Made by a program: the position numbers and the translations under genes
From: Auanema rhodensis
Taxonomy: Eukaryota; Nematoda; Chromadorea; Rhabditida; Rhabditidae
NCBI GenBank assembly: GCA_964057225.1
Contig: OZ059896.1
Coordinates: forward strand, 15,760,501 to 15,824,500
DNA length: 64,000 bases
Direction of reading: 5' to 3'
The notes under the pieces: generated by a model
Told to the model about the DNA's origin: nothing
The model's database searches: none
Seen by the model: only the letters and a program-made list of their open reading frames with translations
In this document: piece by piece, positions 46,027 to 58,800 of the stretch
How the letters are laid out: every line of letters begins with the position of its first letter
Numbering within the stretch: position 1 is the stretch's first letter

Positions 46027-49000
46027 TTCTCTTTCTCTCTTTCTCTCGCATTCTCTCCTGTTCGTCTTCCTCATCTTCTTATGATGAGTGAAGTAACCTT
46101 TTAATCGCGTGTATGAAACCATTTTTCAACTTGAATCATATATTCAGCTTATAGCTTGATTTGAAACGCCACGTGCTTACTACACGTGAAATTGGTCTAT
46201 TCATTATTTGAATAGTGCAAATGTCTGAAGCGGTTGTTAATTCTCTTTTGAGTCCACCCTCCCTTTTAGCAGCATTTTTCCCCATTTTTATGTTCCATTA
46301 TCTTTTTTCTTCCTCTCCTTCTCTTAATTTCTTCTTTTCCTTTTCATCTATTCCCATATATTTCTTCGACGTACCATTGTTCCCGAATGAATATTCGAGC
46401 GATGTATATCTTTGAATAAATGGCAAAATCCAGAGCAACTTAAGCTTCCTGTGTCCTGCAAATAAGAGTTGAAATAACTGCATTTATCCCATAAAGTGCT
46501 ACCAAAGTCTAGATATAGAAAGAGAGAATTAGAGGTCAGAAAGTATAGTATTCAGACCCACATCTACTAAACTCAATGAGTTAACGTCACTGCGCTCTTT
46601 GTCATTTTCTTGTCAATGACCCATATTCATTAACTAGTCATCATCATTATCATAATCATAATTATCAACGTCATCTTCATCATTAAAGTTGCTTATCATC
46701 ATTATTAAAACCATAAATGACGCTTATATTAAGGAATAAGCTTTGTACATGGCTTATGTAACTAATTTAATAAGTATTAATTCATTTTCTTAACTTCATG
46801 TTAACATAGCATTTTTCAAATCAAATGAATTCTGAAGCATTTATCAAAACTTTAAAAAAAAGCCTTGTAAAGCTATATATAGGATTACCATATGCCATTT
46901 CGATCATTCAATAATAGTTTTTTCTTTTCTTTTTATATGCACATGTCACTTCTTCATATTCAGATAACTTTAAGAATTCATTTGATCATATTTACCATCT
47001 GAAAAAAAACGTTAAAAATCATATTTGATTATGAAATATCTCCTTCACATCTAAACTTCTTTCGTTTTTTTTATTCCGATTTTTATATAAGATTGAAAAT
47101 ATGTTTAAAAGAAGAGGAAGTAAAATAAAAAGAAGAAAAAAGAAAAATATAAGCTCTGTATTTGTAATCTTTTCACTTGAAAACTACAAAAAAACTACCT
47201 TTGAAGCTATTAATGTTCACATGAAGTCACTAAAGGATTATCTTTCAGTCATAGTGTTTCTGCAAAAAAAAAAATCAAAGATTACGTTAGTCTATCACCC
47301 TCAACTAGTTATCTATGTATCTACATTGATATATACTATAGATAGTATGTTGCAGATGGCAATGAGAAGTCTCTATTTCAAACTAACAAAAGCTCATCTG
47401 TTCTATCCATGTAACATCTTTCATATTTATATGTTTATATGCTGTATGTATGTTAGAATGACCGAAGAAAGACCTTTTCATGCCGTCCTTTCCACAGAAC
47501 AGAAGACATAATCTGATATATATATATATGTGCTTATATATGTATATATAAGTATATGAACTTTATATATTATATATTATATATGTGTAAATGAACGTAT
47601 AGATATTTGGCTCAATTGCCTTATTTATCTTTTACAATCTAAAATCAGATCCATGCTGCTGCACATTGCAGAGCTAGCTAGTTTCATACATACATATACA
47701 TATTATGTACATAATACATTCATGAAGCTTTAAACGAAGAAAAGAAAAAAAACCAAATTTCTTCTCATTTCTTCCATAAATTCTATTAGTTAGTTAAACA
47801 ATTTATTTACGAGAAAACAACAAAACTTGAATAATCAGCTTATATAGGTTTAGTTTGATGTTTACTATTACTTCAGACAACTTTTTGATATGAATAGTCA
47901 ACTAAGGAAGCAAAACTTATAAACAGAACGCCTTATTTCACTCATAGTCACCCTATTTATCATCTAGATTTACTTGTCTTTGTCTTTTTTTCTTTTAATT
48001 TTTCCTCTAATTTCTCTTATAACTATCGTCACTCATCAAATTGCGTCATTTGTCATTTCGATCCAGTGAAAAAGCAGAATTTTCATAAATCATCATAATT
48101 ACTGACGTCTCATGGACATATAAGCCAGCCGGGAAGGGTTCTTTTTTTCTGAGTCCGAACCTACTGTCTCTGAATGCTGCTTCAATAATGATATGGCTGT
48201 TCTCATTTGTGGTTGTCGCTCCGACTAGAGAATCTAGCAGCTCATATTGGCTGTGGTGATAGCTGATGTTCGAGCATGCCACCTGAATTCGAATTTTCTA
48301 AACACTACACCCACAACTCATGCAATAAGTTCATCAGAATAGGTAATGTTTTCCGCTATTATCTACATCATCATCTTCATCGTAGTTCGTCGTTGTCGTC
48401 ATCGTTGTCATCACTTAGTAATTTTTAGTTAGAATATCGTCGTTCTATCTTAAAGATACTTAGTTAATAACAATAGTGGCATATACGTGATGCCGTCAAG
48501 TCTACTACACTCAAGAATTCCAAAACATCTCTGTATCGTTGCAGCTAGAACTGCTTGAACGCGGAAGTTTTTCAAGCCGGGTGGGTGCGAATGAGGTTCG
48601 TAGGTCATACCCTCAATCCAATCGCATACAAGATTCTCCTATACATTTACATGTATAGCAATGATGTTGGAATTTATAATTGGAGACTAGATATGTATGT
48701 GTGTCAGCTCATCACTAATGATTGACATCAAGTTGCCGAAAAGCCGTCAAAAAAAGTTTTTTTGAATAAAAGGCTCACATTCTTTGTTTTCATTTCCCTA
48801 CAATCTGATCTTTTTAAATATATTGTTAGTGATTATTATATAAATTTAAATGAAAATAGAAAGAGTTACATGTTCTACAATGACCCTCGTCCGGATAGGA
48901 TACAGGTGAATGAATCTGATTAGAAGCTATATTCTATGAATGTCTTCTAGTGTTTAAGCTCGTTTGTCTTTTTTTTTGTTATTTTTTGATCCTTCAAATG

Positions 49001-49437
49001 TACATATTTTATTTATCTTTGGAAACAAAGAAAAATTAAAAATTCTTTTATTTTCAGGGATGTATTAGTGGTTTTAAGTTGTCTCATTTACTCTCTTTAT
49101 ATGTCCATATTCGTTTTTTTTACCTCTCCATATCATATTCATTGCTTACATCACATCTCTAACCATCATTTTCTCTCTCTCTTCTTGTCCCTTCACTCCC
49201 TCCTTTCCAGCTCTCACTCTCCCTCCTTTTTCTGATATGTTTTCATCGAACACACACACACACACACACATGCACATACACATAAAAAAGAAAAAAAATA
49301 AGGGATTTCACTTCAATAAAGAGTTCCCAATAGTAACTTGCGGTCTTCTATTTAATTTACTTTTTTAGCTGACACAAAATATGAAATAAGAACTGGTTAA
49401 GCTTATGTGCTTGTTATAATTAAAAGTTACATATCTA

Positions 49438-49493
<56 letters not shown>

Positions 49494-50612
49494 CATTTCT
49501 CTCAATCTCATAATGTTAATATATGTTTACTTCATTATATAATCTTTAGTCCATTTATCTTATTCAATATTATCTTTATTGTACCTTGAACTAATGAAAA
49601 CCAACAATGATCCTCATATTTTCTACAAAGATTCCCTGAAGTATCTTCCATCATACTTCTATCTGCATTACATTGCTGCTTCTTGTCTCAGCTGAATAGA
49701 GAACAGCAAGTTCATCTACGAATAATCTTAAAAATGTGAAATTCAATTCACTGCTTACATATCATGTTATCTTTTGTTTGACACTAAAACTTGGGGAAAG
49801 TTCAAACCAGCATACTTTAGAGAAGATTGCTGATTTGAACAACGAACGAAGGAACTAACCTTGTTTCTCGTATGAGCAGTAGCTGCAGCATTAACATCAA
49901 TGTCTTACCTACACCAATATACTATCATTTTTTACGATTTGAAATATAAAAAAGAGCAAATTACTAAAGTTATAACATAATATAAGCTTAAGAAAAAGAA
50001 AATGTTGTCTATGTAAATATCAAATTATATTTTTAAATTAAAAAAAAAAAGAAAAAAGAATCTGTTTTGTCTTGTAATAGGTCAACATTACATCATGAAA
50101 AACGTTTAAAATATCGTATTAACATATCATTCCTCTTCTGTTTATTTTTGTTTTTTTTTATTTTTAAACGAAAAAACATCTTCTTTTTTTTGGTTTCCAT
50201 CATCTTCTTTTACTAAGATTCAAGAAAAAAAGACATCATCTGAATGGTTTCACTGCGAACTCTGGCAATCGCATTGTTTATTCCTTTTTTTTCAATGAAC
50301 ATGAATATTCGAAGAATATTATATACTTATTCTGATAATGACAAAAAAAGTTTCCCATAGAATACTCAAAGAGAAAGAGGTCATGAAAGCTTATTTCTTG
50401 TTGATATGTTGTCAATAGATGATTTCAAATTGTTCCTTTTGCTGAATCTCCCTCCTGTGTTTTGACGTTTATCTATCCCAAACAAACACAGACATTCACA
50501 ATTTCTTCTTTTTTTTTGTCATCATCTCCACAGAGTTTACCTATCTTACTAAAAAGATAATAATATATCTTACTGAAAACGCTTTGTTTTCGGAAGTTTT
50601 TGAATTTTTTGT

Positions 50613-50659
<47 letters not shown>

Positions 50660-53600
50660 TCTTTCTTTCTTTCTTTCTTTCTTTCATTTTCTTTTATCTT
50701 ATCTTCAGACTCATTTGACTTAAATTTTACTTTCTCGGTTAACTGCCACCCCATTCTCGCAGTCGCCAGATCATCGTTTACCCACCCATGCTTCTCCCAG
50801 CAAGCTCTTCACACTCACCCTCACTTCCTATTCTATACCCCCTGAAAGCTTGAGTTCAATTCATTCAACTTAGTCCCAAATACAACGCACAGATGTTACT
50901 TTCAGATTATTTTTTATTTTTTAATTCTTGTTCTCATTGTTCAATCAAAAACGAAAAATGATCTTTTCAACCGGCTACCAATATCCAATTTAAAAAAACA
51001 AATAAACAGTGTAATCTATCTCAATTTCTATATAACATTCTTAGGTGAGTCAACCGAAATTTGGCTGAGAGCTAGCTATCGAATTCACTGTTCCTTATTT
51101 GAACTCAGATATTCCGGATATCTCAGATAGCATGCACGTGATGCTGTTCATATTTACAGCATTACAGGCATTTTGTCTAAGACTCTGTTCCTGATCAGCA
51201 CAGACAAATAATATTTTTCGCCGAAAATTTAAAAAAAAACTGCCTACATAATCACAGGGCTGACAGAAAGCACTCAAACCCTTGCTTTTCGTCATGTATA
51301 CTAGCAGTCTTCTTCCGAAAAAAATTAGAGAAAATCACAAATTTTCTCACGTCTTTCTCAAATTTCTACGTTTTGCAGATGGTATCTGTAGTTCTGTTTC
51401 TGCAATACATATAAATAATTATTAATTATAAATTCAATTAATAAAAATACTATTTTACCCATTTCTCCTCTCAAGGTCTCAGATATATCATCACGAGATC
51501 CTCTATCCTGTCGTCTACATCACAACCTTATTATCCATCTTTTGCCAGATGAAAATTGAAAATATCCGAAAATTGTTGCATAATTTACTGCATTTGAAAA
51601 AGCGAAAAAAAAAAGAAAATGTATTTTATATCTAGCTTGAACTTTTGTTCGTTTTCACCCAAAAGCCTCCTACCTCTCAACAACCCACCTCACCCTTCAC
51701 CTCTCCTCTCATTCACACCTCCTACTACCCTTGCCTGTTCTCATTCTCAATTTCCAATTGAGATGTAAGAAACATTAGATTCAAAAATGAATTTTCTGAC
51801 TCTTATGATCTACCTAAACTTCTTCTTAATTTCAATATCAAGCATATTGCTTATTGCAAAAAAATTGAAACAAGAAATGTGTTATAATATCCTGACAATT
51901 TCTGACATATTATGAATAATTTGTTTATTTTGACGCTAAAATTAATTTTTTTTTCCTCAAAAAAATGGTTCCGCACATTGAAAAAGTGAGAAAACCCTCA
52001 TATTTTTGACAGAAGAGACATTGTAAAGTTCATGAATTAGAAACTACGTCTTCTCTTCTTCCTCAATCTGTGTAGTTACAACTCGCATGTTATCATCTCC
52101 GTTCTTGATTTCGAACTCATGCTACTACTGAAAGCCAGCTGTCTAAACACTAAGTTGCTAATGCTTCCATGGAATTGCAACTAACAAACGATTTATAAGG
52201 CTTAATCGTGATTATTTTCTTCTTTGCCACATCTTTTGCACTGATGTTTCTGCAGGTTTCCGACAAATATAAGGAAGAAACAAAATTATTTCAACTCAAA
52301 TCACATTGAAAAGAAATGTGGAGTTAACAGCATTTATGAGAAGTACGACTTAAAGTTTGCCAAATACAAAGTTAAATTTATTCCATCACAAGCTTATAAT
52401 CCACCACAAAAAAACTTTTTTTATCGTTTTTTTCGGAAAAAAAATGTCTTTTTTTCACCAAATACATCTACTATACTTCATGTATATAGAGGGTGTGGAT
52501 ATATCTATCAATCTTTCTACCTAACTATACATATAAGTTATATGATAACATTTATCTTATATTTACTTCATATATATATATATTAAAATTTTTTTAAATA
52601 AATAAAAATTTATGACAAAAGGTTTTTTGCCTGCTCTCAAGAAGTTTTCGTTCGTTTTTCTTTTCGTATTCTAACACCCGACACCCGGCCATCAAAACCA
52701 CAGATCAGCTGTTTTCCATTTGTTGTTATAAATCTTGTAAACTTGAATTTTTTTTTTTTTGCTTTCTTCCATCACCTGTGATCTCATGTCGTGTGGATAT
52801 ACTTTCTTAATTGCTAAAGTATGCTTTCAGCTGTTGAGTTTAAGTATTAGTTTTCAAGCTAAATACTAAACTTTACTCAAGATAATGATGAAATATACAA
52901 GTACAAGAGTTACAAAAACTCATAAGGGACTACTAATGTCAAATTATCTCTAAAAAACACATTTATTAAGTGAAAAATTGAATTATTTCACACTTCCTCA
53001 TGATTTAATTCACACAAAATCTTCTTTTAACTATCCGTCTTTATCATATAACATCTGTTTATTTTCCTTCACTTTCTTAAGCAAACGCATTGTTGTTCTT
53101 TTAAAAACAAATGTCATTTCTCTTTCTTTTCCTAATATTCTATCCAACTTATTTTTTTTTCTTTTTTTTTTCAAATTTAAAACAATTTCCGAAATAAAAA
53201 GAATACGAATCCAACGTCTCTTTTTTTTTCTTTTTTTTGCCGCCAAGAGCCAAAAAAAATAATCAAAAATTTGTCTTTGAATGTCATGTTTATGAGCAGT
53301 TGGTGGAATCATTTAAAATTTGACAGAAGAACAGATCAAACTCTTCATATCCGTAAAATAAAATGTAATATGTCGACAAAAGCTATTTCAAAGCAATAGC
53401 ATATTGTAGATGGACACAAAGACTATAAGAAGAAAATAAATTCCCTATCCACTATCTATCTATCTATCTAGTAGTAATCCTTTCACACATCTTACATCTA
53501 TATAGTATATGTATGTATATACATATGTACATATATAGATATAACATGTATGTAGAAACATAGATATTTCAGAATTGTCGGATAGTTAAGAGATGTGACA

Positions 53601-55351
53601 AATCATTCTAAACTAAAGCATCACCGTAGTTATATCATATCTATCAACACTCATAATCTTATATGTTATGCTTAAGCTTCAAACTGATTTATAAGTCAAA
53701 AGTACAAAAAGGAATATAATTTATTTTATTATTATTTTTAGTTATAATAATAATATTAAAGATAAAACTAAGATTAATGAACTAAATAATCGAATAGTTA
53801 ATCTTTTATAGAATCTTTTAGTTAATTTTTCTGAATGATTTGCCTAATATTAATTTATTAAACTTTTCAAAAGCTATAATCACTGAAACATATTTTTATA
53901 ATATTATATTTAATATAATTATTATAAAATTGAAAAATAACTTATCATATCATATCTGCAGATCATTTTTCTTTTTTTCTTGAAAAAAAATGAGAAATGA
54001 ATTGACAATCTTTAATGATATGAAAAGAAATTTATATATTATCAAATCTATATATGTAGATATTTGCAAAAATGAAAGAACAAAGTTGAAAAATCTAATG
54101 TTTCACTGATATTCTGATGTCTTGAACAAGACATATCGACTCATCTAGTATTGAGCGTTCTTCTTTTTCTTCTTTGAATAATTTCTGCATTTGTTTCTGC
54201 AAAAAAAAATCATTTTTTTTGTGATATAGTAAGAGATTCAAAAGATCTGATCCTCTTTTTTCATCTCTCTCTCTGTCTCTCATTCATTCATGACGATATA
54301 TTTTGGCTTCTACATTTGCGAAACATAATGGTCATGAATATTTTTTGATCATTCTTCTACTGACGATCATGTTTGGAAAAAAAAGCCAAATTAATGAAAA
54401 CAGCAATGTAGGAGGCCGTTGTGTATACATTTGATTCAAGTATTTTATTCCAATTTTTATTTTATTTTTATTTTGATACCAATATTAGCGTTCTTGAATT
54501 GCTCTCAATCCTTATAATATCATATTTAGTATATTTCGTTCATTTACTTCTTTATCTCAATACTCATAGCTTTTGTACCAATTTTCGTTAAATTCTAATT
54601 TCCATACGTGAATATTCACGTGAAATGTTTCTTTTTTGAAACTTTCTTCACGATTAGCATTTAACTGCTTAACTGTCAACAGAACGTTTGTTCTTTCGAA
54701 GTCTCCTCCCACTTTTTCCCTTTCTTCTTATATCTCTCCCTCTTTCACTTGATCTCTACTACTGCTTCATCCGTTCGCTGTCGTTCGTCCTATGCTTTTC
54801 GTCTTGTCTAATTTTTGGTCCTGAACTCATACGTCCGGCGGTAGTAGCATTCGAACAAGCATTCTTAAACATATTCAGGGCGACGGTGATGCTTTTACTG
54901 CTTCACTACCATCCTATCCAGGATGCAGCGTTCCAATTTTATTTTTTTTTGGCTTTGAAAGAAAGCTGAAAGCCAAATTCAAGCAACTGTCCTACCAGCA
55001 GATCAGATCTACCAATTTTCTATTTTTCTTTTGACTGATTTTACATCTTTCATTAATAGCCTGATGTCATTAACTCTTTTTTATTTTCTTCTTCTTTTCA
55101 CATCTCAATGAAATTTTTTTACAATAAGCTCCACTTTTCTTCCGTATTTCTTCTTTTCACTTCGACAAACTACACCGTCTGAGAATATGAATCCTTCTTA
55201 ATTATGCTATTTTCTTCTGATAGTAGAAATTAAATGAAAACCACTGAAGCCAAATGTGTTGCCTAATCTTCACCTTACTAGACAAATCTGTGTGAACTTG
55301 CCCTGAACCCATCCGACGAACATGAAAACTTGGATTTGCAACTTCTTCCCG
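38852..55351 (-). CDS. candidate long-intron gene made of many short exons (unrecognised)
   Basis: A series of GC-richer, splice-bounded open islands in AT-rich DNA, N to C: 55351-55274 (REEVANPSFHVRRM..), 54863-54763 (NACSNATTAGRMSSGPK..), 54196-54107 (KQMQKLFKEEKEERS..), 52805-52776 (KVYPHDMRSQ), 52708-52685, 52138-52080 (LAFSSSMSSKSRTEM..), 51514-51459 (RQDRGSRDDISETLRGEM), 51399-51370, 50827-50782 (SEGECEELAGRSMG), 50261-50235 (VRSETIQM), 48282-48161 (QYELLDSLVGATTTNEN..), 46455-46375, 45321-45260 (NDEGEHTHIRRTDT), 43999-43942, 43587-43544 (QKYRDGDAEIEDVSG), 39230-39183 (AEDVLQHIQGALTFA) and 39019-38852 (FFEPIFKYLHPN.., His-rich end). From 52805 to 50235 every junction is phase-compatible, as is 39230 to 39019. 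Other joins are missing exons. The open segments are Ser/Glu/Arg-rich and lack membrane spans, suggesting a cytoplasmic scaffold or regulator. I recognise no family. Individual short exons could be chance; the set is unlikely to be. Confidence 0.45.
41345..41405. repeat. TA microsatellite
   Basis: About 27 TA units with one ACA interruption near the left end. It lies within the largest proposed intron (39231-43543) of the cryptic minus-strand gene. Confidence 0.9.
43287..43351. repeat. CT microsatellite
   Basis: About 32 uninterrupted CT units. It lies about 190 bp beyond the end of the candidate exon at 43587-43544, so it would read as GA just inside the following intron on the minus strand. 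Confidence 0.92.
45987..46050. repeat. interrupted CT/CTTT microsatellite
   Basis: CT repeats broken by TTT at regular positions, about 64 bp, within a proposed intron of the cryptic gene. No coding potential. Confidence 0.8.
49441..49491. repeat. CT microsatellite
   Basis: About 25 uninterrupted CT units. A short CA repeat lies about 180 bp to the left (49252-49272). Confidence 0.9.
50615..50687. repeat. CT followed by CTTT microsatellite
   Basis: About 20 CT units, then five or six CTTT units. It lies between the candidate exons at 50827-50782 and 50261-50235 of the minus-strand gene. Confidence 0.88.
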
Positions 55352-55899
55352 CTAAGTCAATTAAACCTCTTACAACTCGTCAGACGGGATTATTCTTAAG
55401 CTTATAATTAAGATTTTTTTCGGAAAAAAATTAAATTCGGGGCTCAAGATTTGCATTCAGCTTTTTGAAAGCTTATGTTGCAGAGAAATTACATTTGTTG
55501 CTGTCGTTTAACTTATCTTTTGACTTTGTATCAGCCGTGAACTCGAAATTCGCTCTTGGTTGAGGGCATTGCTTCGGACCTTGCACGTTCCTTCGTTATT
55601 CTCTTTTCATAATCTGAGTTCTCTCTCACTCTCTCTCTCTCTCTCGCTCTTTTTCTCCTCCCTTTTCAAATATCTTAACTACAAATTATTTATAAATAAA
55701 TTATATCATATGATATCAACTTCATACTTAATACATAAGTTAATTCAAAAATTATTTTTTGAATTTTTGAAACAAATATTTTAATTTTTATAACTTTAAT
55801 TTATGCTCCGTTATATCGCATTGTTGAATACTTGCTGATTATATATTAAACGAAAACATAATTCAAACTTCTTCAGACTAGGCTCTACAATTGGCATGA
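55352..55899. promoter_or_regulatory. upstream region of the peptide-receptor-like GPCR
   Basis: About 550 bp with a short CT repeat (55618-55646) and AT-rich sequence leading to a TTCTTCAG acceptor-like site 24 nt before the GPCR start codon. That site could be a cis acceptor for a noncoding first exon or a spliced-leader acceptor. On the other side lies the 5'-most candidate exon found for the minus-strand gene, so the interval may be a shared divergent control region. Confidence 0.35.
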
Positions 55900-58800
55900 A
55901 TGTCGAACTTCAGCGAAGAAGAGAGTGGTTACTTCGATCCATGCGAGTATCAACCGCAAATCTTCCTGGTAAATTTTGAATTTTTATAATAAATTATGAT
56001 ACATATTACTACATATATAACGTGATTTCGATAAAATATATTTATATTCAAATGATTAAAATATTTTAGGAATGGAAGATGATATTCGTTGGAATCATTG
56101 GGCTTATCACAGCTCTTGTTAGTATTCTGCATAACTGTCTCCTATTCTATACGTTTAACACATCACATGTAAGTATTTTCTTCTTTTTGTTGCCTCCTAT
56201 TCTATTGAATATGTGAGGATGTGCATAATCTGAAATGAAAGAGTTTTTAGCTTTTCTTTATTTAAAACTGAAAAAAGGGAATAAAACTGCTAACCAAATT
56301 AGCTAAACACATACAGCTTTACCAACTTCAGCATCAACTACTGAAGAGTACATATATACCTTTTTAGGTTTTGAAAAAGCGTAACCTCACTTATCTCATG
56401 TGGATATCAGCATGTGATGTCTTCATTTCTCTTTGTTACATAGCCATCATGTGTATGCAGGTAATTCATTGTATCCATAATTCAATAGAAAACATGATTT
56501 TCAATGAAATTTCTTGTTTTTTGTCTTTGAAGCTGAGTTAGTAGTAACCACATAACTAACTAAACTTTACTACTAATATAGATAATAATTATATTATTTT
56601 GTTGACTGAATTATAAAAGCAAATTTTCTCTCAATATTTCTTAAATTTCATACTCGGGATTTTGCAACAATATACCTTGTTGATGTCTCTTTTTCTAATT
56701 TTGTTATAAACAATCTTCTTTTTCATCTGATATTCTCAATTATATCTTTTTTCAGGTTTATACTGACTATTATGAATCACTACTCTTGTTTTATCTATGG
56801 CATTACTTCATTCGTTTTGCTTTTACCGTCTCTCATATCACATTATCTGGAGCTTCATTCCTACTTATGGCAGCCACAATTGAAAGATATTTGCAGAGTA
56901 CGGGCGATAATCGGTTAGTACATATTCGCGTTGATAACTCAATTCATATTAGTTTATTAATTTAAAAATATATTTATAAGATCATATTCATCTACTTTCT
57001 ATTATAGAGCTATCAAATTGTTCCGCATGTTGGCAACACATCGTACAATTGTAATACTTATCTGTTTTTCAGCCAGTATTATTCTTAAAGGGACTGTATT
57101 TTTTGAAGTAGCTGTAAGTTATAATATTTTATTTAAAAATAAAACATTTTTAATTGAGCTGAAGTATGTTTTTAGAAACAATTCTATTTGTTTTTATAAT
57201 TTCAGGTAGTGACATATCCTAACTGCACAGATTTAAGTAGCATGGGTCTGGTAACTGTTCGCCTATTCCCAACTCCGGTTGCTGATGTTGTATGGAAGTT
57301 TTGGATTCGAAAAATAGTTACCGTATTTCTTCCATTCGCTGGTAAGTTTAATTATTTTACTGAGTTTTTTCTAATATAATCACACAATGAATTTGAATTT
57401 GGGAAAAGAAAAGGGCAAACAAGAAAACATAATTTCAAATTCATTCAACAATGTCTCATTGTTTTGTAATTTTGAGACGTTCTAGGACATCCATCCAATG
57501 CATTCTTGTGCATGAAAAATTAAAAATTTTACTCAGTTTCATTCAAATTTCTTATAGTTCTTGCTTATTTCAATGCTGCAATAGTGATGAATGTACGTAA
57601 AACAGATCGAGATCAAACAGTTAAAGCTTTGGTTCTATTCGTAACAGTCGGGCAGAGGTGAGAACAATACGATAATCTATTATATTTCGAATCCTTCAAT
57701 TACTTGTGGAACTCAAGATTTTGCTAAGTTCCTCATTTTCACGAATTTCATTATCTTATGCGCCAAACTCAACACACAACTCAATTTTTTTCTCCAATTT
57801 GAAATATTTCTTATGAATCAACTAGCTATAGCTTAATCTATGTGTATTTATGTGTAAACCTTGAATGTTAACTAGTTAGCTATAGACTGAATATCATTAT
57901 CCACTACTTTCTTATAATAATTAATCGTAACAACTGATTTTATTGATTGTATTATCTCACCTTGTAGTGTATTTGTTACGATATATCAACACTTTTCTCC
58001 GATTATCATCATTCCACCTTCACCTCCCTCCTTTTGTGTCTTCAACTTCCCCTTTCAAACTGTACTACATGCCACGTGCTATTTTGTTTTTTAGGTTAAG
58101 ATATCTTCTTTTTAATTTTTGTTTTCATTTTTGGGTATAATCATTAATTATTTCACACACAATATTTCTCTCTCCCTTTCTTCCCCACTCTCCCACACAC
58201 ATGCTCTCTCTCACTCTCTCTCTCTCTCTCACTCTCTCTCTCTCTCTCTCACTCACTCTCTCTCTCACTCTCTCTCTCTTTCTCACTGTCTTATTTCTTA
58301 TTTTTTACCATCATCACCTCATCATCGTTCTTCATATACATACATGTGTATGTTATATCCACTTATTATGTGTCGTTCTCTGACATCTTTCATATACAAA
58401 CACGCATCCTATATATGTCTCTACACAACATTCTCAAAGATTTTACAACTCAAACACTTTAGTTCATATCAAGAGCTTAAGAAAGTCACCTCACACGCTA
58501 TCGTCTCAACAACAGCATCACGCAAAATCTTTTTTTAGACAAAAATCGGAAGGAGGGGCTGATTTCAAAACGTCACAGAAACGGTGTCGTGAATGGCGGT
58601 ATGTATCGACTACAGTCGAATCGCTTCTAGTATATTCTGATTGGATATACAATTTGTTTCATTTGTGTTTCCATTGCACAGTGTTTTGATTTGTTCTTAT
58701 CACTAGATTTGGATTGTGCGTGTGATCACCTGCCTAGATATCTCTTAATTATGAGCAATCTCAGCACTCTAACTCTGATGCACATGAGAAAAATGTCTGG

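Noticed and set aside
47101-47511. 136-codon plus-strand ORF, the second longest in the window
   Set aside because: Composition is that of AT-rich noncoding DNA (Lys/Ile/Tyr/Phe runs), with no domain, no supporting splice context and no neighbouring exons.
52060-52160. Degenerate tRNA or tRNA-derived SINE (A-box-like TTAGCAACTTAGTG, B-box-like GAGTTCGAAATC on the minus strand)
   Set aside because: No acceptor stem or anticodon arm can be folded, no second copy or target-site duplication is seen, and the segment is explained better as an exon (52138-52080) with splice sites in phase with its neighbours.
58119-58538. 139-codon and 60-codon Ser/Leu/His-rich plus ORFs
   Set aside because: They are translations of the CT/CACT microsatellite within the GPCR intron.
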